DNA of 64,000 nt. Origin: Pandoraea anhela (GTDB lineage: Bacteria; Pseudomonadota; Gammaproteobacteria; Burkholderiales; Burkholderiaceae). The stretch is taken from NCBI RefSeq assembly GCF_902459655.1, contig NZ_CABPSB010000004.1, forward strand, positions 124,001 to 188,000, read 5' to 3'. The position numbers and the translations under genes were made by a program. This document shows positions 1-9,682 of this stretch, piece by piece (the first letter of the stretch is position 1; each line of letters starts with the position of its first letter). The notes under the pieces were generated by a model that saw nothing but the letters and a program-made list of their open reading frames with translations, did no database searches and was not told the origin of the DNA.

Positions 1-351
1 CGAGACCGGTTCGTCGAAGCTCGTGCGCGCCGCTTCGACGGCTTCGAAGTGCGGCAGCAGCGTAGCATCGTCGACGATCTCGCCGTTGATGCGGGCGCGC
101 TCGTTGAACGAAATCAGATGCGGGGACGTATGGCAGCCCACCCGATAGCCGGCGGACAACAAAATCGCCTCGATGATGGCGCAGGTCGAGCCCTTGCCGT
201 TCGTGCCGCCAACGGTGAAGACGGGACACGGAAATGTCAGGCCGAGCGCGTCTTTCACGCGGCCAATGCGCGTGAGTCCCATATCGATACCCACGGGGTG
301 AGCGGTTTCCAGATGGGCGAGCCAGGCTTCGAGAGTGGAGTATGTCGGCAT
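1..351 (-). CDS. folC: Bifunctional dihydrofolate synthase/folylpolyglutamate synthase, N-terminal part only
   Basis: FolC adds glutamate to dihydropteroate and to reduced folates in the cytoplasm. Only the first 117 codons are present; the gene runs off the left edge. The N-terminus starts MPTYSTLEAWL, and the Mur-ligase-type P-loop GGTNGKGST sits at residues 48-56, followed by the HTSPHL segment typical of FolC. The start ATG fits the family, but the bases before it (acgtacacc) contain no Shine-Dalgarno sequence. A terminator-like hairpin with a T tract ends 13 bases upstream. The gene follows accD on the same strand, as in other Burkholderiales. Identity is firm; how translation starts is not clear. 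Confidence 0.93.
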   Translation of the reverse strand, partial: MPTYSTLEAWLAHLETAHPVGIDMGLTRIGRVKDALGLTFPCPVFTVGGTNGKGSTCAIIEAILLSAGYRVGCHTSPHLISFNERARINGEIVDDATLLPHFEAVEAARTSFDEPVS

Positions 352-363
352 GGTGTACGTGCA

Positions 364-398
364 GAAAAACAAAAACGCGGACGTCACTAACGTCCGCG
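364..398 (-). terminator. Rho-independent terminator after accD
   Basis: A 9-bp GC-rich stem (376-384 with 390-398, loop of five bases) is followed on the minus strand by a T-rich tract, TTTTTGTTTTT. It lies between the accD stop and the folC start and should end the trpA-accD transcript, or act as an attenuator before folC. Confidence 0.85.
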
Positions 399-584
399 CT
401 TCTTATCTTGCTTCTGTCCTGCGAAATGGTGCATTCGGGCGCCGCTGATGCAGCGCTGCGTGGCGTTGCGCCATTCTACGCCGTTGCGCCGCCCTTTGGG
501 GCACTGCAACGGTGCGTGGAACGCGTCGCGCACACGGCAAATGGCTGGCGTCCAATGGACTGCAACGCGTGTGATCCGCCCGAC

Positions 585-1460
585 TTACGCGACGGCGTCC
601 GCCGGCTGGCACTGCATCAATGCAATCAGACGGGCGATTTCTTCGCGCAGCTTGCGACGGTCGACAATCATGTCGATCGCGCCCTTCTGCAACAGGAACT
701 CCGAGCGCTGGAAGCCTTCCGGCAACTTTTCGCGCACGGTCTGCTCGATCACGCGCGGGCCGGCGAAGCCGATCAACGCTTTCGGTTCCGCGATCACCAC
801 GTCGCCGAGGAACGCGAAGCTGGCCGACACCCCGCCCATCGTCGGATCGGTCAGCACGGAGATGAACGGCAGCTTGGCATTGGCCAGCTTGGTCAGCATG
901 GCCGTAGTCTTCGCCATCTGCATGAGCGAGAGCAGGCTTTCCTGCATGCGCGCGCCGCCCGAGGCCGTCACGCAGATGAACGGTACGCCCTGCTCCAGCG
1001 CATTCTGCGCGCCGCGCACGAAACGCTCGCCGACCACCGAGCCCATTGAGCCGCCCATGAACGAGAACTCGAAGCACGCGACCACGACCGGCAGCGTGTG
1101 GATTGCGCCGCCCATGACCACCATCGCGTCGGTTTCGCCGGTGTCGTCCATCGCTTCCTTGATGCGATCCGGGTACTTGCGGCTGTCCTTGAACTTCAGC
1201 GCGTCGACCGGAACGATTTCCTGACCGAGTTCATAGCGCCCTTCCGAATCGAGCAGCGAGTCCAGACGTGCGCGCGCACCGATGCGCATGTGATGGTCGC
1301 ACTTCGGGCAGACGTGCAGATTCGCCTCCACGTCGGCGCGATACAACACCGCTTCACACGACGGGCACTTGATCCACAGCCCTTCCGGGATGCTCTTGTT
1401 GCGCTGCGTCGGATCGGTTTGCTTGATCTTGGGGGGCAGCAGCTTGTCGAGCCAGCTCAT
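585..1460 (-). CDS. accD: Acetyl-CoA carboxylase carboxyltransferase subunit beta
   Basis: AccD pairs with AccA to move the carboxyl group from biotin to acetyl-CoA, the committed step of fatty-acid synthesis. The 291-residue product has the expected N-terminal zinc finger (C32, C35, C51, C54), then the crotonase-like carboxyltransferase fold with the segments [11 protein letters not shown] and [14 protein letters not shown]. Length is normal for the family. The start ATG has a clear AAGGAG Shine-Dalgarno sequence. It lies downstream of trpA and upstream of folC, the standard betaproteobacterial order. The 199-bp leader holds two inverted repeats (1478-1503 and 1521-1539) and a short tandem repeat. 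Confidence 0.97.
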   Translation of the reverse strand: MSWLDKLLPPKIKQTDPTQRNKSIPEGLWIKCPSCEAVLYRADVEANLHVCPKCDHHMRIGARARLDSLLDSEGRYELGQEIVPVDALKFKDSRKYPDRIKEAMDDTGETDAMVVMGGAIHTLPVVVACFEFSFMGGSMGSVVGERFVRGAQNALEQGVPFICVTASGGARMQESLLSLMQMAKTTAMLTKLANAKLPFISVLTDPTMGGVSASFAFLGDVVIAEPKALIGFAGPRVIEQTVREKLPEGFQRSEFLLQKGAIDMIVDRRKLREEIARLIALMQCQPADAVA

Positions 1461-1477
1461 AGTTACTCCTTGCGAAA

Positions 1478-1503
1478 CGCCCGCTACATCACGGCAGCGG
1501 GCG
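1478..1503. repeat. Inverted repeat in the accD leader
   Basis: Arms of 8 bp (cgcccgct and agcgggcg) around a 10-base loop, ending 18 bases before the accD start. It could be a leader hairpin. There is no T tract, so I do not call it a terminator. Confidence 0.4.
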
Positions 1504-1563
1504 CTTTCGGGGGTTCACGGCGATCGCGTAATACGATCGTTTCAATTCAGCGTTTTACCGGAC

Positions 1564-1614
1564 ATATCGCCATCATCGATATCGCCCTCGATATCTCCGT
1601 CAATATCGCAGACG
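1564..1614. repeat. Short tandem repeat, about 12-bp period, between accD and trpA
   Basis: Four degenerate copies that start with atatc (units at 1564, 1579, 1591 and 1603; the last three are exactly 12 bp apart). The repeat is intergenic and codes for nothing recognisable. Confidence 0.55.
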
Positions 1615-1659
1615 ACAGCCACATCGCGCCAGCGCCGTCCGGCAAATTCTGCCGCGAAT

Positions 1660-2484
1660 TTACGCTGATTTGGCGCCCGAGTCGAGCGCCTGACGAATGC
1701 CGCCGATAAATTCAGCCAGCGATTTTACCGCGTTCTGGCCCTCCAGATCACGCGGCGTGTTTTCCAACAACTGGACGATGGCGCTGCCGATCACCACGGC
1801 ATCGGCGACGTTCGCCACCGCGCGGGCCGTTTCGGCGTCGCGAATGCCGAAGCCCACGCCCACCGGCAGGTCCGCCGCAGCCTTGATCAGCGGAATCTTG
1901 GCGGCCACGCTGGCCGTGTCGAGGCTGGCCGCCCCCGTCACGCCTTTCAGGGAGACGTAATACAGATAGCCGCTCGCCTGCCGCGCCACGGCGGCAATCC
2001 GGGCGTCGGTCGAGGTCGGCGCGAGCAGGAAGATCGGATCGATGGCATGCGCGCGCACGGCCCCGGCAAAGGCTTCAGCCTCTTCGGGCGGATAGTCGAC
2101 GACCAGCACGCCGTCCACGCCGGCCTTGGCGGCACGCTCGGCGAAAGCGTCGAGACCCATCGCCTCGATCGGATTGGCGTACCCCATGAGCACGACCGGG
2201 GTGCGGTCGTTGGTCTGACGGAACGCGGCCACGTAGCCGAGCACCTCGGCGAGGCTCACGCCGCGGGCAAGCGCGCGCTCGGAGGCGCGTTGAATGACGG
2301 GGCCGTCGGCCATCGGGTCGGAGAACGGTACGCCGAGTTCGATGACGTCGGCGCCGTTGTCGGCCAGCGCGTGCATCAGCCGGACCGTCCAGCCCGGTTC
2401 GGGATCGCCTGCGGTGATAAACGGAATGAGGCCTTTTTTACCCTGCGTTTGCAAGGCTTGGAACGTCGCTTGAATGCGGGACAT
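1660..2484 (-). CDS. trpA: Tryptophan synthase alpha subunit
   Basis: TrpA cleaves indole-3-glycerol phosphate to indole and glyceraldehyde 3-phosphate and channels indole to TrpB. The 274-residue TIM barrel has both catalytic acids where E. coli has them (E49 in DVIELG, D60 in PMADG), and the phosphate-binding GVGFGIRD segment near the C-terminus. The start codon lies inside the 3' end of the upstream DNA methyltransferase gene, a 47-bp overlap that suggests translational coupling. trpB lies beyond that methyltransferase, so the two subunits of the complex come from genes separated by an unrelated enzyme. Confidence 0.97.
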   Translation of the reverse strand: MSRIQATFQALQTQGKKGLIPFITAGDPEPGWTVRLMHALADNGADVIELGVPFSDPMADGPVIQRASERALARGVSLAEVLGYVAAFRQTNDRTPVVLMGYANPIEAMGLDAFAERAAKAGVDGVLVVDYPPEEAEAFAGAVRAHAIDPIFLLAPTSTDARIAAVARQASGYLYYVSLKGVTGAASLDTASVAAKIPLIKAAADLPVGVGFGIRDAETARAVANVADAVVIGSAIVQLLENTPRDLEGQNAVKSLAEFIGGIRQALDSGAKSA

Positions 2485-3367
2485 GATCGGAAAGTCTCTG
2501 AAGTCGTTGGTTGGCGAGCGCGTGGTAATGCGCGTTCAGCTCATAGCCGACGAAACGCCGGCCGTGCAGTGCGCAGGCCACGGCGGTCGTGCCGCTGCCC
2601 ATGAAGGGGTCGAGCACGAGACCGCCGGGCGGGCAACTGGCCAGCACCATGCGCTCGATGATATGCAGCGGTTTCTGCGTCGGATGATCGACGCGTTCCG
2701 GGTCTTGCCGGTGCAATCTCGAAATCGACCACAGATCCTTGGGGTTGTACCCCAGCTCCAGCCATTTGCTGCCCTCGAAGATACGGCGCGAGCGCGCCTT
2801 CTTCGTCGCGGCGTCGTAGGGCACGCGCACGGCGTCGAGGTCGAAGTAATAGTCCTTCGAGACCGCGAAAAAGCCGATATTGTCGTGCACGGACGAGAAC
2901 CGCCGCGTACTGCCGCCCATGCTGGGCACGCGGCGATCCCAGATGATCTCGTTGATCATCAGCATGCGCTGCTTCAGAAAGACGAACAGTTCCGGGGCGT
3001 ACTGCCACGTGCAGAACAGGTAGAGCGAGCCGCGCGGCGAAAGCTTCGGAATCGCCGCTTCGAGCCAGCCGTACGTCCAACTGAGAAAATCCTCGCCGGA
3101 GCGCTTGTCGGAGTCGTTGCCGTAGTCCTTGCCGAGCCCGTAAGGCGGGTCGGCAAGGATCAGGTCGACGCTGCCGTCTTCCAGTTCGTGCAGGTGTTGC
3201 AGGAAGTCCGCATGACGCAACACGATGTCGCCCGGCGCCCACTGCGCGCGCAACTCGCCGGCCGCTTCCAGGGCCTCGAGACGTGCGGCGGCGGCTTCGG
3301 TGGCATCCACGGGACGCTCGGTCCCGAGGACGTCATTGCGCGCCTTGCGATCAGTCAGATCGGTCAT
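2438..3367 (-). CDS. Orphan beta-class DNA methyltransferase between trpB and trpA
   Basis: A site-specific amino-methyltransferase (N6-adenine or N4-cytosine). The motif order is beta class: DPPY at residues 73-76 first, then the presumed target-recognition region, HPTQKP at about 228-233, and the SAM-binding DPFMGSGTT at about 253-261. No restriction endonuclease gene is near, so it looks solitary. It overlaps trpA by 47 bp and lies 82 bp after trpB, so it should be co-transcribed with the trp genes. A GTG start at 3388 would add seven residues. From memory, solitary enzymes at this locus in Burkholderia and Ralstonia methylate GTWWAC; I cannot confirm that specificity here. Confidence 0.93.
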   Translation of the reverse strand: MTDLTDRKARNDVLGTERPVDATEAAAARLEALEAAGELRAQWAPGDIVLRHADFLQHLHELEDGSVDLILADPPYGLGKDYGNDSDKRSGEDFLSWTYGWLEAAIPKLSPRGSLYLFCTWQYAPELFVFLKQRMLMINEIIWDRRVPSMGGSTRRFSSVHDNIGFFAVSKDYYFDLDAVRVPYDAATKKARSRRIFEGSKWLELGYNPKDLWSISRLHRQDPERVDHPTQKPLHIIERMVLASCPPGGLVLDPFMGSGTTAVACALHGRRFVGYELNAHYHALANQRLQRLSDHVPHSSDVPSLANAG

Positions 3368-3449
3368 GCTGGTTCTGTTGTCCTTCACCGGGTCGGTGCT
3401 TGGTCGGGTGCTTTGGATCGGTGGCCGTCGAGCCGCCCTGCCGCTCGGC

Positions 3450-4652
3450 TTATGCGCCCGCAGAGGCCGGTTTGGCCAGCGCCATCACGGTGTGCATGTC
3501 CTTGTCGCCGCGCCCCGAAAGATTGACCAGCACGATCTGGTCCTTCGGCAGCGTCGGCGCCAGCTTGCACGCATAAGCGAGCGCATGGCTCGACTCCAGC
3601 GCCGGGATAATGCCCTCGATCCGGCAGCAGTCGTGAAAAGCGCGCAGCGCCTCCGTGTCCGTCACGCCCACATACTCGGCGCGCTTGATGTCGTGCAACC
3701 ATGCATGCTCGGGGCCGACGCCCGGGTAGTCCAGCCCCGCCGAGATCGAATGCGTCTCGGTGACTTGTCCATTGGCGTCTTGCAACAGATACGTGCGGTT
3801 GCCGTGCAGCACACCGGGCGTGCCCCCAAGGATCGACGCCGCATGGCGGCCGGTCTCGATGCCGTCGCCCGCCGCTTCCACGCCGACGAGTTTCACGTCG
3901 GGCACGTCGATGTAGGGGTAGAAAATGCCCATCGCATTCGACCCGCCGCCCACGCAGGCCAGCACGTAGTCCGGCTGACGGCCGGCGAGTTCCGGCATCT
4001 GTACCTTGCACTCTTCGCCGATCACGCTCTGGAAGTCGCGCACGAGCATCGGGTACGGGTGCGGGCCGGCCACGGTGCCGATGATGTAGAACGTGCTCTC
4101 GACGTTCGTCACCCAGTCGCGCATCGCTTCGTTGAGCGCGTCCTTGAGCGTCTTGGAGCCGGACTCCACCGGCACGACGGTCGCGCCGAGCAGTTGCATG
4201 CGGTACACGTTGGCGGCCTGACGCTTGACGTCTTCCGAGCCCATGTACACCACGCACTCCATGCCGAAGCGCGCGGCGATCGTGGCGGTGGCCACACCGT
4301 GCTGACCGGCGCCGGTCTCGGCAATCACACGGCGCTTGCCCATGCGACGCGCGAGCAGCGCCTGCCCGATCACATTGTTCACCTTGTGCGCACCGGTGTG
4401 GTTCAGGTCTTCGCGCTTGAGGTACACCTGCGCGCCGCCCAGTTCCTGGCTCCAGCGCTTGGCGTGATAGATCGGCGACGGACGGCCGACGTAGTGTTTC
4501 AGTTCGTAATGAAATTCTTCGAGGAAGGCCGGATCCTGCTGATACTTGGCATAAGCCTCGCGCAGTTCGTCGAGCGCGTGAATCAGCGTCTCGGCCACAA
4601 AGACACCGCCGTACTGGCCGAAATGGCCGCGGGCGTCAGGCAAATCGTACAT
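3450..4652 (-). CDS. trpB: Tryptophan synthase beta subunit
   Basis: TrpB condenses indole with serine on pyridoxal phosphate to give tryptophan. The chosen start gives 400 residues beginning [12 protein letters not shown], the normal length and N-terminus. A longer reading from 4712 adds 20 unlikely residues. The PLP lysine is K90 in HTGAHKVNN, and the phosphate-binding glycine loop GGGSNAMG is present in the middle of the protein. It lies 59 bp downstream of trpF and upstream of the methyltransferase and trpA. Confidence 0.97.
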   Translation of the reverse strand: MYDLPDARGHFGQYGGVFVAETLIHALDELREAYAKYQQDPAFLEEFHYELKHYVGRPSPIYHAKRWSQELGGAQVYLKREDLNHTGAHKVNNVIGQALLARRMGKRRVIAETGAGQHGVATATIAARFGMECVVYMGSEDVKRQAANVYRMQLLGATVVPVESGSKTLKDALNEAMRDWVTNVESTFYIIGTVAGPHPYPMLVRDFQSVIGEECKVQMPELAGRQPDYVLACVGGGSNAMGIFYPYIDVPDVKLVGVEAAGDGIETGRHAASILGGTPGVLHGNRTYLLQDANGQVTETHSISAGLDYPGVGPEHAWLHDIKRAEYVGVTDTEALRAFHDCCRIEGIIPALESSHALAYACKLAPTLPKDQIVLVNLSGRGDKDMHTVMALAKPASAGA

Positions 4653-4711
4653 GGTCGTCACTCTTCGCGTTGCCGGGTGTGCGGCCCTTGCGGCCGCCCC
4701 GGCGGGTTGCA

Positions 4712-5371
4712 TTAGCGTTGGGCGTCGGCAGCGAGCACCGCTTGCACGAACGCCGTCATGCGGGCGTGATCCTTCACGCCCCGCGACGCCTCCACACCGC
4801 TCGATACGTCAACGGCATAAGGCGTCACCCGACGGATGGCATCAGCAACGTTGTGTGCGCTCAAGCCACCACTCAAAACGGCCCGACGCGCGATGTCTTT
4901 TGGAATAAGTGACCAATCGAAAACCTTTCCTCCACCGCCGTAACCCTCGACCAGAGCATCGAGCAAGATGCCTTGCGCGGCGGTGTATGCATTAGCGAAT
5001 TGTAGCAAATCGCCGCTGTCTTTCGTCTCCGGGCCGATACGCATAGCGCGCATATACGGACGGTTCCCTGCTGCCGCCGACAACGCGGCGCACTGAGCCG
5101 GAGTTTCATCCCCGTGGAATTGCAGCGTGGTGAGCGGTACGGCGTCCACGGTTCGCGCGACTTCCTCGGCGCTGGCGTTGACGAACAGGCCGACGACGCT
5201 GACGTAAGGCGGCACCCGACGCGCCAGGTCGGCCGCGCGCGCCGGATCCACATAGCGTGGGCTCGGCGGGTAAAAGACGAGACCGATGGCGTCGACCCCC
5301 AGCGCCACCGCATGATCGATGTCGGCAGCCTGCGACAGGCCGCAAATCTTGATACGCGTACGAGTTTTCAT
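4712..5371 (-). CDS. trpF: Phosphoribosylanthranilate isomerase
   Basis: TrpF performs the Amadori rearrangement of phosphoribosylanthranilate in tryptophan synthesis. The product is 219 residues, with the expected N-terminal strand IKICGL (catalytic Cys10) and the [17 protein letters not shown] and LSGGL phosphate-binding segments of the barrel. The start is fixed by a 4-base ATGA overlap with the truA stop codon. A longer reading from 5401 would run back into truA. Order truA-trpF-trpB is standard in the group. Confidence 0.96.
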   Translation of the reverse strand: MKTRTRIKICGLSQAADIDHAVALGVDAIGLVFYPPSPRYVDPARAADLARRVPPYVSVVGLFVNASAEEVARTVDAVPLTTLQFHGDETPAQCAALSAAAGNRPYMRAMRIGPETKDSGDLLQFANAYTAAQGILLDALVEGYGGGGKVFDWSLIPKDIARRAVLSGGLSAHNVADAIRRVTPYAVDVSSGVEASRGVKDHARMTAFVQAVLAADAQR

Positions 5372-6168
5372 GAACTTGCCCAAGGCATCGGGAACGGCCA
5401 CGCAGCCCAGTTGGGCTCCGGCACCCTGAATGGCTCAGGATACCCTACGCGAGCGAGATAGAGGCCGTCCGGCATGAACGTCGGGGCCGCCTGACGACGG
5501 TCGCCGCTCGCGAGCACATGCGCCATCCAGCTCGCCGGCTGTCGGCCCCGGCCGATCGAGACCAGACATCCCATGATGTTGCGCACCATATGATGCAGAA
5601 AAGCGCTCGCGCGAAACCGAAAGAGGAAGAAGTCGCCCTGTTGCTCGATGTCGATGGCGTAGAGGTGCTTCACCGGCGTCCTGGCCTGACACTCGGACGA
5701 ACGAAACGCCGAAAAATCGTGCTCGCCCACGAGCACCCGGCTCGCGGCGCGCATGGCCGCCAGATCGAGCGGCGTGTGCAGCCATCCGGTGCGGCCATGC
5801 AGCAACGGCGAGCGCACCGGATTGGCGTACAGCACATAAAAATACGTGCGCTCGAAGGCGGCGAAACGGGCGTGAAAGTCGTCCGGCATCGCCTGCGCCC
5901 ATTGCACGGCGACCGTTTTGGGCAGGAATGCGTTGACGCCGCGCACCCACGAGAACATTGCACGGTCCAGATCGGTGTCGAAATGCACCACCTGACCGAT
6001 GCCGTGCACGCCGGTGTCGGTGCGGCCGGCGACCGTGGTGGGCAGCGCAACGCCGCCGAATTCGCGTAATGCGGCTTCGAGCGCCTGCTGCACGGTGTTG
6101 CCGTGCGGCTGCGATTGCCAGCCGGAGAACGCCGTGCCGTCGTAGTGGATGCCCAGTGCGATTCGCAT
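5368..6168 (-). CDS. truA: tRNA pseudouridine(38-40) synthase
   Basis: TruA isomerises uridines 38-40 in the anticodon arm of tRNAs. The 266-residue product has the catalytic aspartate in the GRTDTGVHG motif (D51) and the [10 protein letters not shown] motif near the N-terminus. Length is normal. Its stop overlaps the trpF start by four bases, so the two are probably translated together. The upstream 221 bp to fimV hold no gene. Confidence 0.96.
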   Translation of the reverse strand: MRIALGIHYDGTAFSGWQSQPHGNTVQQALEAALREFGGVALPTTVAGRTDTGVHGIGQVVHFDTDLDRAMFSWVRGVNAFLPKTVAVQWAQAMPDDFHARFAAFERTYFYVLYANPVRSPLLHGRTGWLHTPLDLAAMRAASRVLVGEHDFSAFRSSECQARTPVKHLYAIDIEQQGDFFLFRFRASAFLHHMVRNIMGCLVSIGRGRQPASWMAHVLASGDRRQAAPTFMPDGLYLARVGYPEPFRVPEPNWAAWPFPMPWASS

Positions 6169-6330
6169 ATGAAAAAGAAAAATGGGCGCTCAACCAACGA
6201 GCGCCCCAAACTACGGTCAATCAGTCTTGTACGGGCCGACGCGGGAACCGGTCAACCCGACGCGATTCGAGTCACAGTGCACACAGTACACACAGCGCAC
6301 GGATGTCTGCATCGACGTGGGGGCCGTCCG

Positions 6331-6350
6331 TGCTGCATCGTGCTGCATCG
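6331..6350. repeat. Two-copy 10-bp tandem repeat between truA and fimV
   Basis: The decamer tgctgcatcg occurs twice in tandem, with a related copy (tctgcatcg) at 6306. It lies in the 221-bp fimV-truA gap. It is minor by itself but fits the wider pattern of decameric intergenic repeats in this window. Confidence 0.4.
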
Positions 6351-6389
6351 TACGGTAATGCCGCGCCATCGGCGCCGGCATCCCCCTCG

Positions 6390-9300
6390 TTACTTGCCAA
6401 GCTCGGCCAGGCGCGCCCGCGCAACCGATTGCTGAGTCGCGTCGCCACCGGCGATCACCTCTTCGAGCAACTCGCGTGCGCCGTCGTCGTCACCGATGGT
6501 CTGGTATGCGGTGGCGAGTTCAAGCTTGGTGTGGAACTCGTCCGGCACGCCCGGTTCGGCGGCGCGCGGCACGATAGATGAGACAGGCTCGACTGGGGCA
6601 ATCGACTTGATCGGCTCGACCGCTTCAACCGTTTCGACCGTCTCGACCGTCTTGCCCGTTTCGACCGTCTCGCCATTCTGCACCGGCGAGGCGACTTCCG
6701 GCACTGCGGCGGCAACGGGTGCGGCAACCTGCGGTTCTTGCGGTGCAGCGGGGGCTTGCGCGTAAGGCGTCTGCGGGGCGGGCGCTGCCAGCGTTTCGTG
6801 TTCGATCAGCGCTTCCTCGCCGACAACGGCGGGCAGTGTCGGCACCGTGACGGCGGCCGCGGCATCGTCGCCCTTCAGATCCAGGCTGAAGTCCGACAGA
6901 TCGAACGACAACGGACGCAGCGACGGCGCCTCATGCGCCGCGTCGGAATAGCTGCGCGGTGCTTCGACAGCACTCGCTGACTGCTGCATCGCGGCGTCGA
7001 AATCGGCGTCGCTCAGTTCGCCGTCGAGGTCGTCGGCCGGATCAGGCGGATCTGCCTGATCTGACATATCGCCGGAAGCCGCGCCGCGCATCGCGTCGAG
7101 ACGCGGATCGCCCGGCGGCGCCATCGTGAACTGCACCGACCCGATGCCCTTGCTCAACGAGGGCAAGGCGTCGCTCGAAATCGTGCCGACATTGGCCGGC
7201 TGCCCCGGGATTCCCAGATCGAGATCGCCCAACATGCCTGCCACGCCGCCTTCGGGCACCGCCTGCGTCGCCGCAGCCACACCGCCAATGGCTGCCGCCG
7301 CGCCAAGCGCTTCGAGCGACGACATCGTGGCGTCTGCCGGATCGTCGTGCGCGACCGGTGTCTTGCCCGCCTCCTCGGCGAACGCGGCCTCCCAATCGAT
7401 TTCCGCCTCGCCGGCGGGTTCGGCTGACACGTCCGGCGTCGGCGCGGCGGCGGTCATCAGCGGCTCGGCGGGGGTGCCAAGCGCCGGCTCAACGGCCTGC
7501 AAAGCGGGCTGAGAAGCCTCCGCGCCTGCGGATTGCGCTGTCGCCGCCAGTTCGTCGGTGACGGCGTCCTGCGCCGCATCCCAGGCGTCCAGTTCATTCG
7601 GCACGTTCGGTACGTTCGGCGCATCGGCGTCGACACCGGCAACGGCGATCGGATCCGGCGCGATCGCCTCGGCGTCGGCAACGTCGTCTGCCGGCGCCGA
7701 CCATGACGCCTCGGCCTCCGGATGCAGGTGCTCGTCGGCTTCCGCCTGATTGGCCGCATACAAGGCCGCAGCCCCCGCAGCGCCAGCGGCAACCACACCT
7801 GCGGCGGCCACGCCGGACGGTGCCGGTTCCGCAGCAGGTGCCGCGCCATGCGGCGCGTCCGGATCGCCGCGACCGTCGCTACCGCCAGGACCATCGGTGC
7901 CATCGCGGCCATCGCGGCCATCGTCATAAGGCCCCGGCTGGCCGACAGGCGGCTCGGCACGGCGGCGACGCATCAGCCACCACAAGCCGAGCAGCACCAC
8001 CAGCGCACCAGCGCCCGGCAGCACGTACGGATGCTGTGCGAGCGCACGCCAGTTCATCGCGGGATTGGAAGTCGGCCTGGCGTCGGCTGTCGGCGCACTG
8101 GCCGCAGCGGCCGCCGACGCGGCGGCGACGTCGCTCGCGACAGCCGCCGTCGCCGCGGAGGCATCCGCATCGGACGACATCGCCGACGCCGCCGACGCCG
8201 CATCGCCTGCCGCAGCACCGGACGCCGCAGCGCCAACGCCGCTTGCTGCGCCTTCTGCCGACTTGGCATCCGCCGTGGCCGGCTTGTTCGTCGCGGCGGC
8301 TGCCGGGGCAGTCGTCGCCTTGCTGTCGGCGGGTTTCGCCGTCTTCTCTTGCGCAGTCGCCCCGGAAGCGGTGGCGGCCTGCTGCTCCAGATTAGCGACG
8401 GCTTGATTCTTCATCGCCAACAGCTTCTGGAGATCTGCTACGTTCTTCTGCAACTCATTCACCCTGCCCTGGGCCTCGGTCTGCGCCTTGCCCTGGGCGA
8501 TTTGCTCTTCTTCGCTGCCGCCGGACCGACCGGCGGTACCGCCAGCGCCCCCCTTGCCGGGTCGCGACAGCTTCAATTCATCGCGCGTGGCGGGCGCAGC
8601 GGCTTCCGGCGCCTTGCCTGCTTCGATCGCGCCCTGTGCACTTCGGCCACCGGCCGGTGCGGCCTGCTGCGCCGTCGATTCGGCCAGCCGCGCGCGATAC
8701 GCGTCAAACTGTTCCCGCGCCGCCGACACGAACTTGCGTGCCTGCGCGGGAGGAATACTCTGCACTTGCGCATCGGCCGGACGCGTCAGCGTCGCGCCCT
8801 GACGCAGCCGGTTGGGATCGTTGCCAATGAACGCCGAACGGTTCGCCTCGAACAGCGCCGTCATCATCTGCGCCAGCGTCGTACCGCCTTCCCCGCCCGT
8901 GTACTCGCGTGCGATGGACGACAACGAGTCGCCACGTCCCACCTTGCGCGACACGTCGCCAGACACCGCAGCCACGCCGGCAGACGCACTGCCCGACTGC
9001 GCAGGCGCGGGAACGGCGGCCGAGGATGCGGCCGAATTGGAGGGAGCGACACCGGACGAAGCGACGGCGGCGGCGGGCACCACGGCCTGCGGCTGCGTCG
9101 CGCTGGCTTCGGGAATTGCCGAGAGCGTTACAGCGTTGGACTGACGGCCGGTCCGCCATTCGAGCACCAGCAGCAAGTCGAGGAACGACGTGCTGACCGG
9201 CTCTGCCGAATCGACGTGCACGAGATACGTGCCGCTGTAGCCCGCATCGCGCCCGCCCGTCGGCGTCACCGACACGGAGAGCTTGTCGAGCGTGGGATCG

Positions 9301-9557
9301 TAGCGCAGACCGGCTTGCCGGAATGCGTCACGCGGCGCGAGCTTGACCGACAACCCATCGGCTTCGGCCTGCGACACGTTGCCCAGCACGATCACGGCAC
9401 GCAACGGCTGGCCCGGTCCCGAGCGCACCTGCTGCGGACCGAACTCGGCGGCCCCGGCATTCAGAAGCCCGAGGCTCCACAAGACAGCCGCCGCAGCACT
9501 CAAGCGAAACGAATTGCGGGACGAATTTGCGCGTTTACCGATCGAGTATTTCCGCAC
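6390..9557 (-). CDS. fimV: FimV/HubP-like polar hub protein with LysM domain
   Basis: A 1055-residue inner-membrane protein. FimV-family proteins organise the cell pole and type IV pilus or type II secretion assembly. The N-terminus has a signal sequence ending ...LNAGAAEFG, followed by the conserved FimV N-terminal beta domain. A LysM peptidoglycan-binding domain lies around residues 205-275 (VGRGDSLSSIAREY). Then come an Ala/Ser-rich region, one transmembrane helix followed by RRRRAEPP, a long acidic cytoplasmic tail and the conserved C-terminal FimV/TPR motif (ELATAYQTIGDDDGARELLEEV). Near 6590-6680 the tail contains a short repeated VET stretch. The position between asd and truA matches other Burkholderiales. 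Confidence 0.93.
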   Translation of the reverse strand: MRKYSIGKRANSSRNSFRLSAAAAVLWSLGLLNAGAAEFGPQQVRSGPGQPLRAVIVLGNVSQAEADGLSVKLAPRDAFRQAGLRYDPTLDKLSVSVTPTGGRDAGYSGTYLVHVDSAEPVSTSFLDLLLVLEWRTGRQSNAVTLSAIPEASATQPQAVVPAAAVASSGVAPSNSAASSAAVPAPAQSGSASAGVAAVSGDVSRKVGRGDSLSSIAREYTGGEGGTTLAQMMTALFEANRSAFIGNDPNRLRQGATLTRPADAQVQSIPPAQARKFVSAAREQFDAYRARLAESTAQQAAPAGGRSAQGAIEAGKAPEAAAPATRDELKLSRPGKGGAGGTAGRSGGSEEEQIAQGKAQTEAQGRVNELQKNVADLQKLLAMKNQAVANLEQQAATASGATAQEKTAKPADSKATTAPAAAATNKPATADAKSAEGAASGVGAAASGAAAGDAASAASAMSSDADASAATAAVASDVAAASAAAAASAPTADARPTSNPAMNWRALAQHPYVLPGAGALVVLLGLWWLMRRRRAEPPVGQPGPYDDGRDGRDGTDGPGGSDGRGDPDAPHGAAPAAEPAPSGVAAAGVVAAGAAGAAALYAANQAEADEHLHPEAEASWSAPADDVADAEAIAPDPIAVAGVDADAPNVPNVPNELDAWDAAQDAVTDELAATAQSAGAEASQPALQAVEPALGTPAEPLMTAAAPTPDVSAEPAGEAEIDWEAAFAEEAGKTPVAHDDPADATMSSLEALGAAAAIGGVAAATQAVPEGGVAGMLGDLDLGIPGQPANVGTISSDALPSLSKGIGSVQFTMAPPGDPRLDAMRGAASGDMSDQADPPDPADDLDGELSDADFDAAMQQSASAVEAPRSYSDAAHEAPSLRPLSFDLSDFSLDLKGDDAAAAVTVPTLPAVVGEEALIEHETLAAPAPQTPYAQAPAAPQEPQVAAPVAAAVPEVASPVQNGETVETGKTVETVETVEAVEPIKSIAPVEPVSSIVPRAAEPGVPDEFHTKLELATAYQTIGDDDGARELLEEVIAGGDATQQSVARARLAELGK

Positions 9558-9606
9558 TGTGTCTTGTCTAGCCTGTCAGTCGTTTGTCACTGGCGCCCCA
9601 AGCAAA

Positions 9607-9652
9607 TTGGGAGGCCTCCCAAAGCGCGGACGGCGGCCTCGCGGGCCGCCGT
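9607..9652 (-). terminator. Tandem hairpins between asd and fimV, possible terminator
   Basis: Two strong inverted repeats lie back to back: a 9-bp stem at 9630-9652 (loop tcgcg) and a perfect 16-bp palindrome at 9607-9622. Read on the minus strand after asd, they could end transcription before fimV. T runs are short (TTT), so intrinsic termination is only probable. Confidence 0.5.
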
Positions 9653-9682
9653 TCTTCACGCCTTACCGATACGCTGCAACGC

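Noticed and set aside
2438-3367. Restriction-modification system
   Set aside because: Both neighbours are trp genes and no nuclease ORF is near; the enzyme is solitary.
4653-4712. Longer TrpB N-terminus
   Set aside because: The extra 20 residues are not found in the family, and the inner ATG gives the normal protein.
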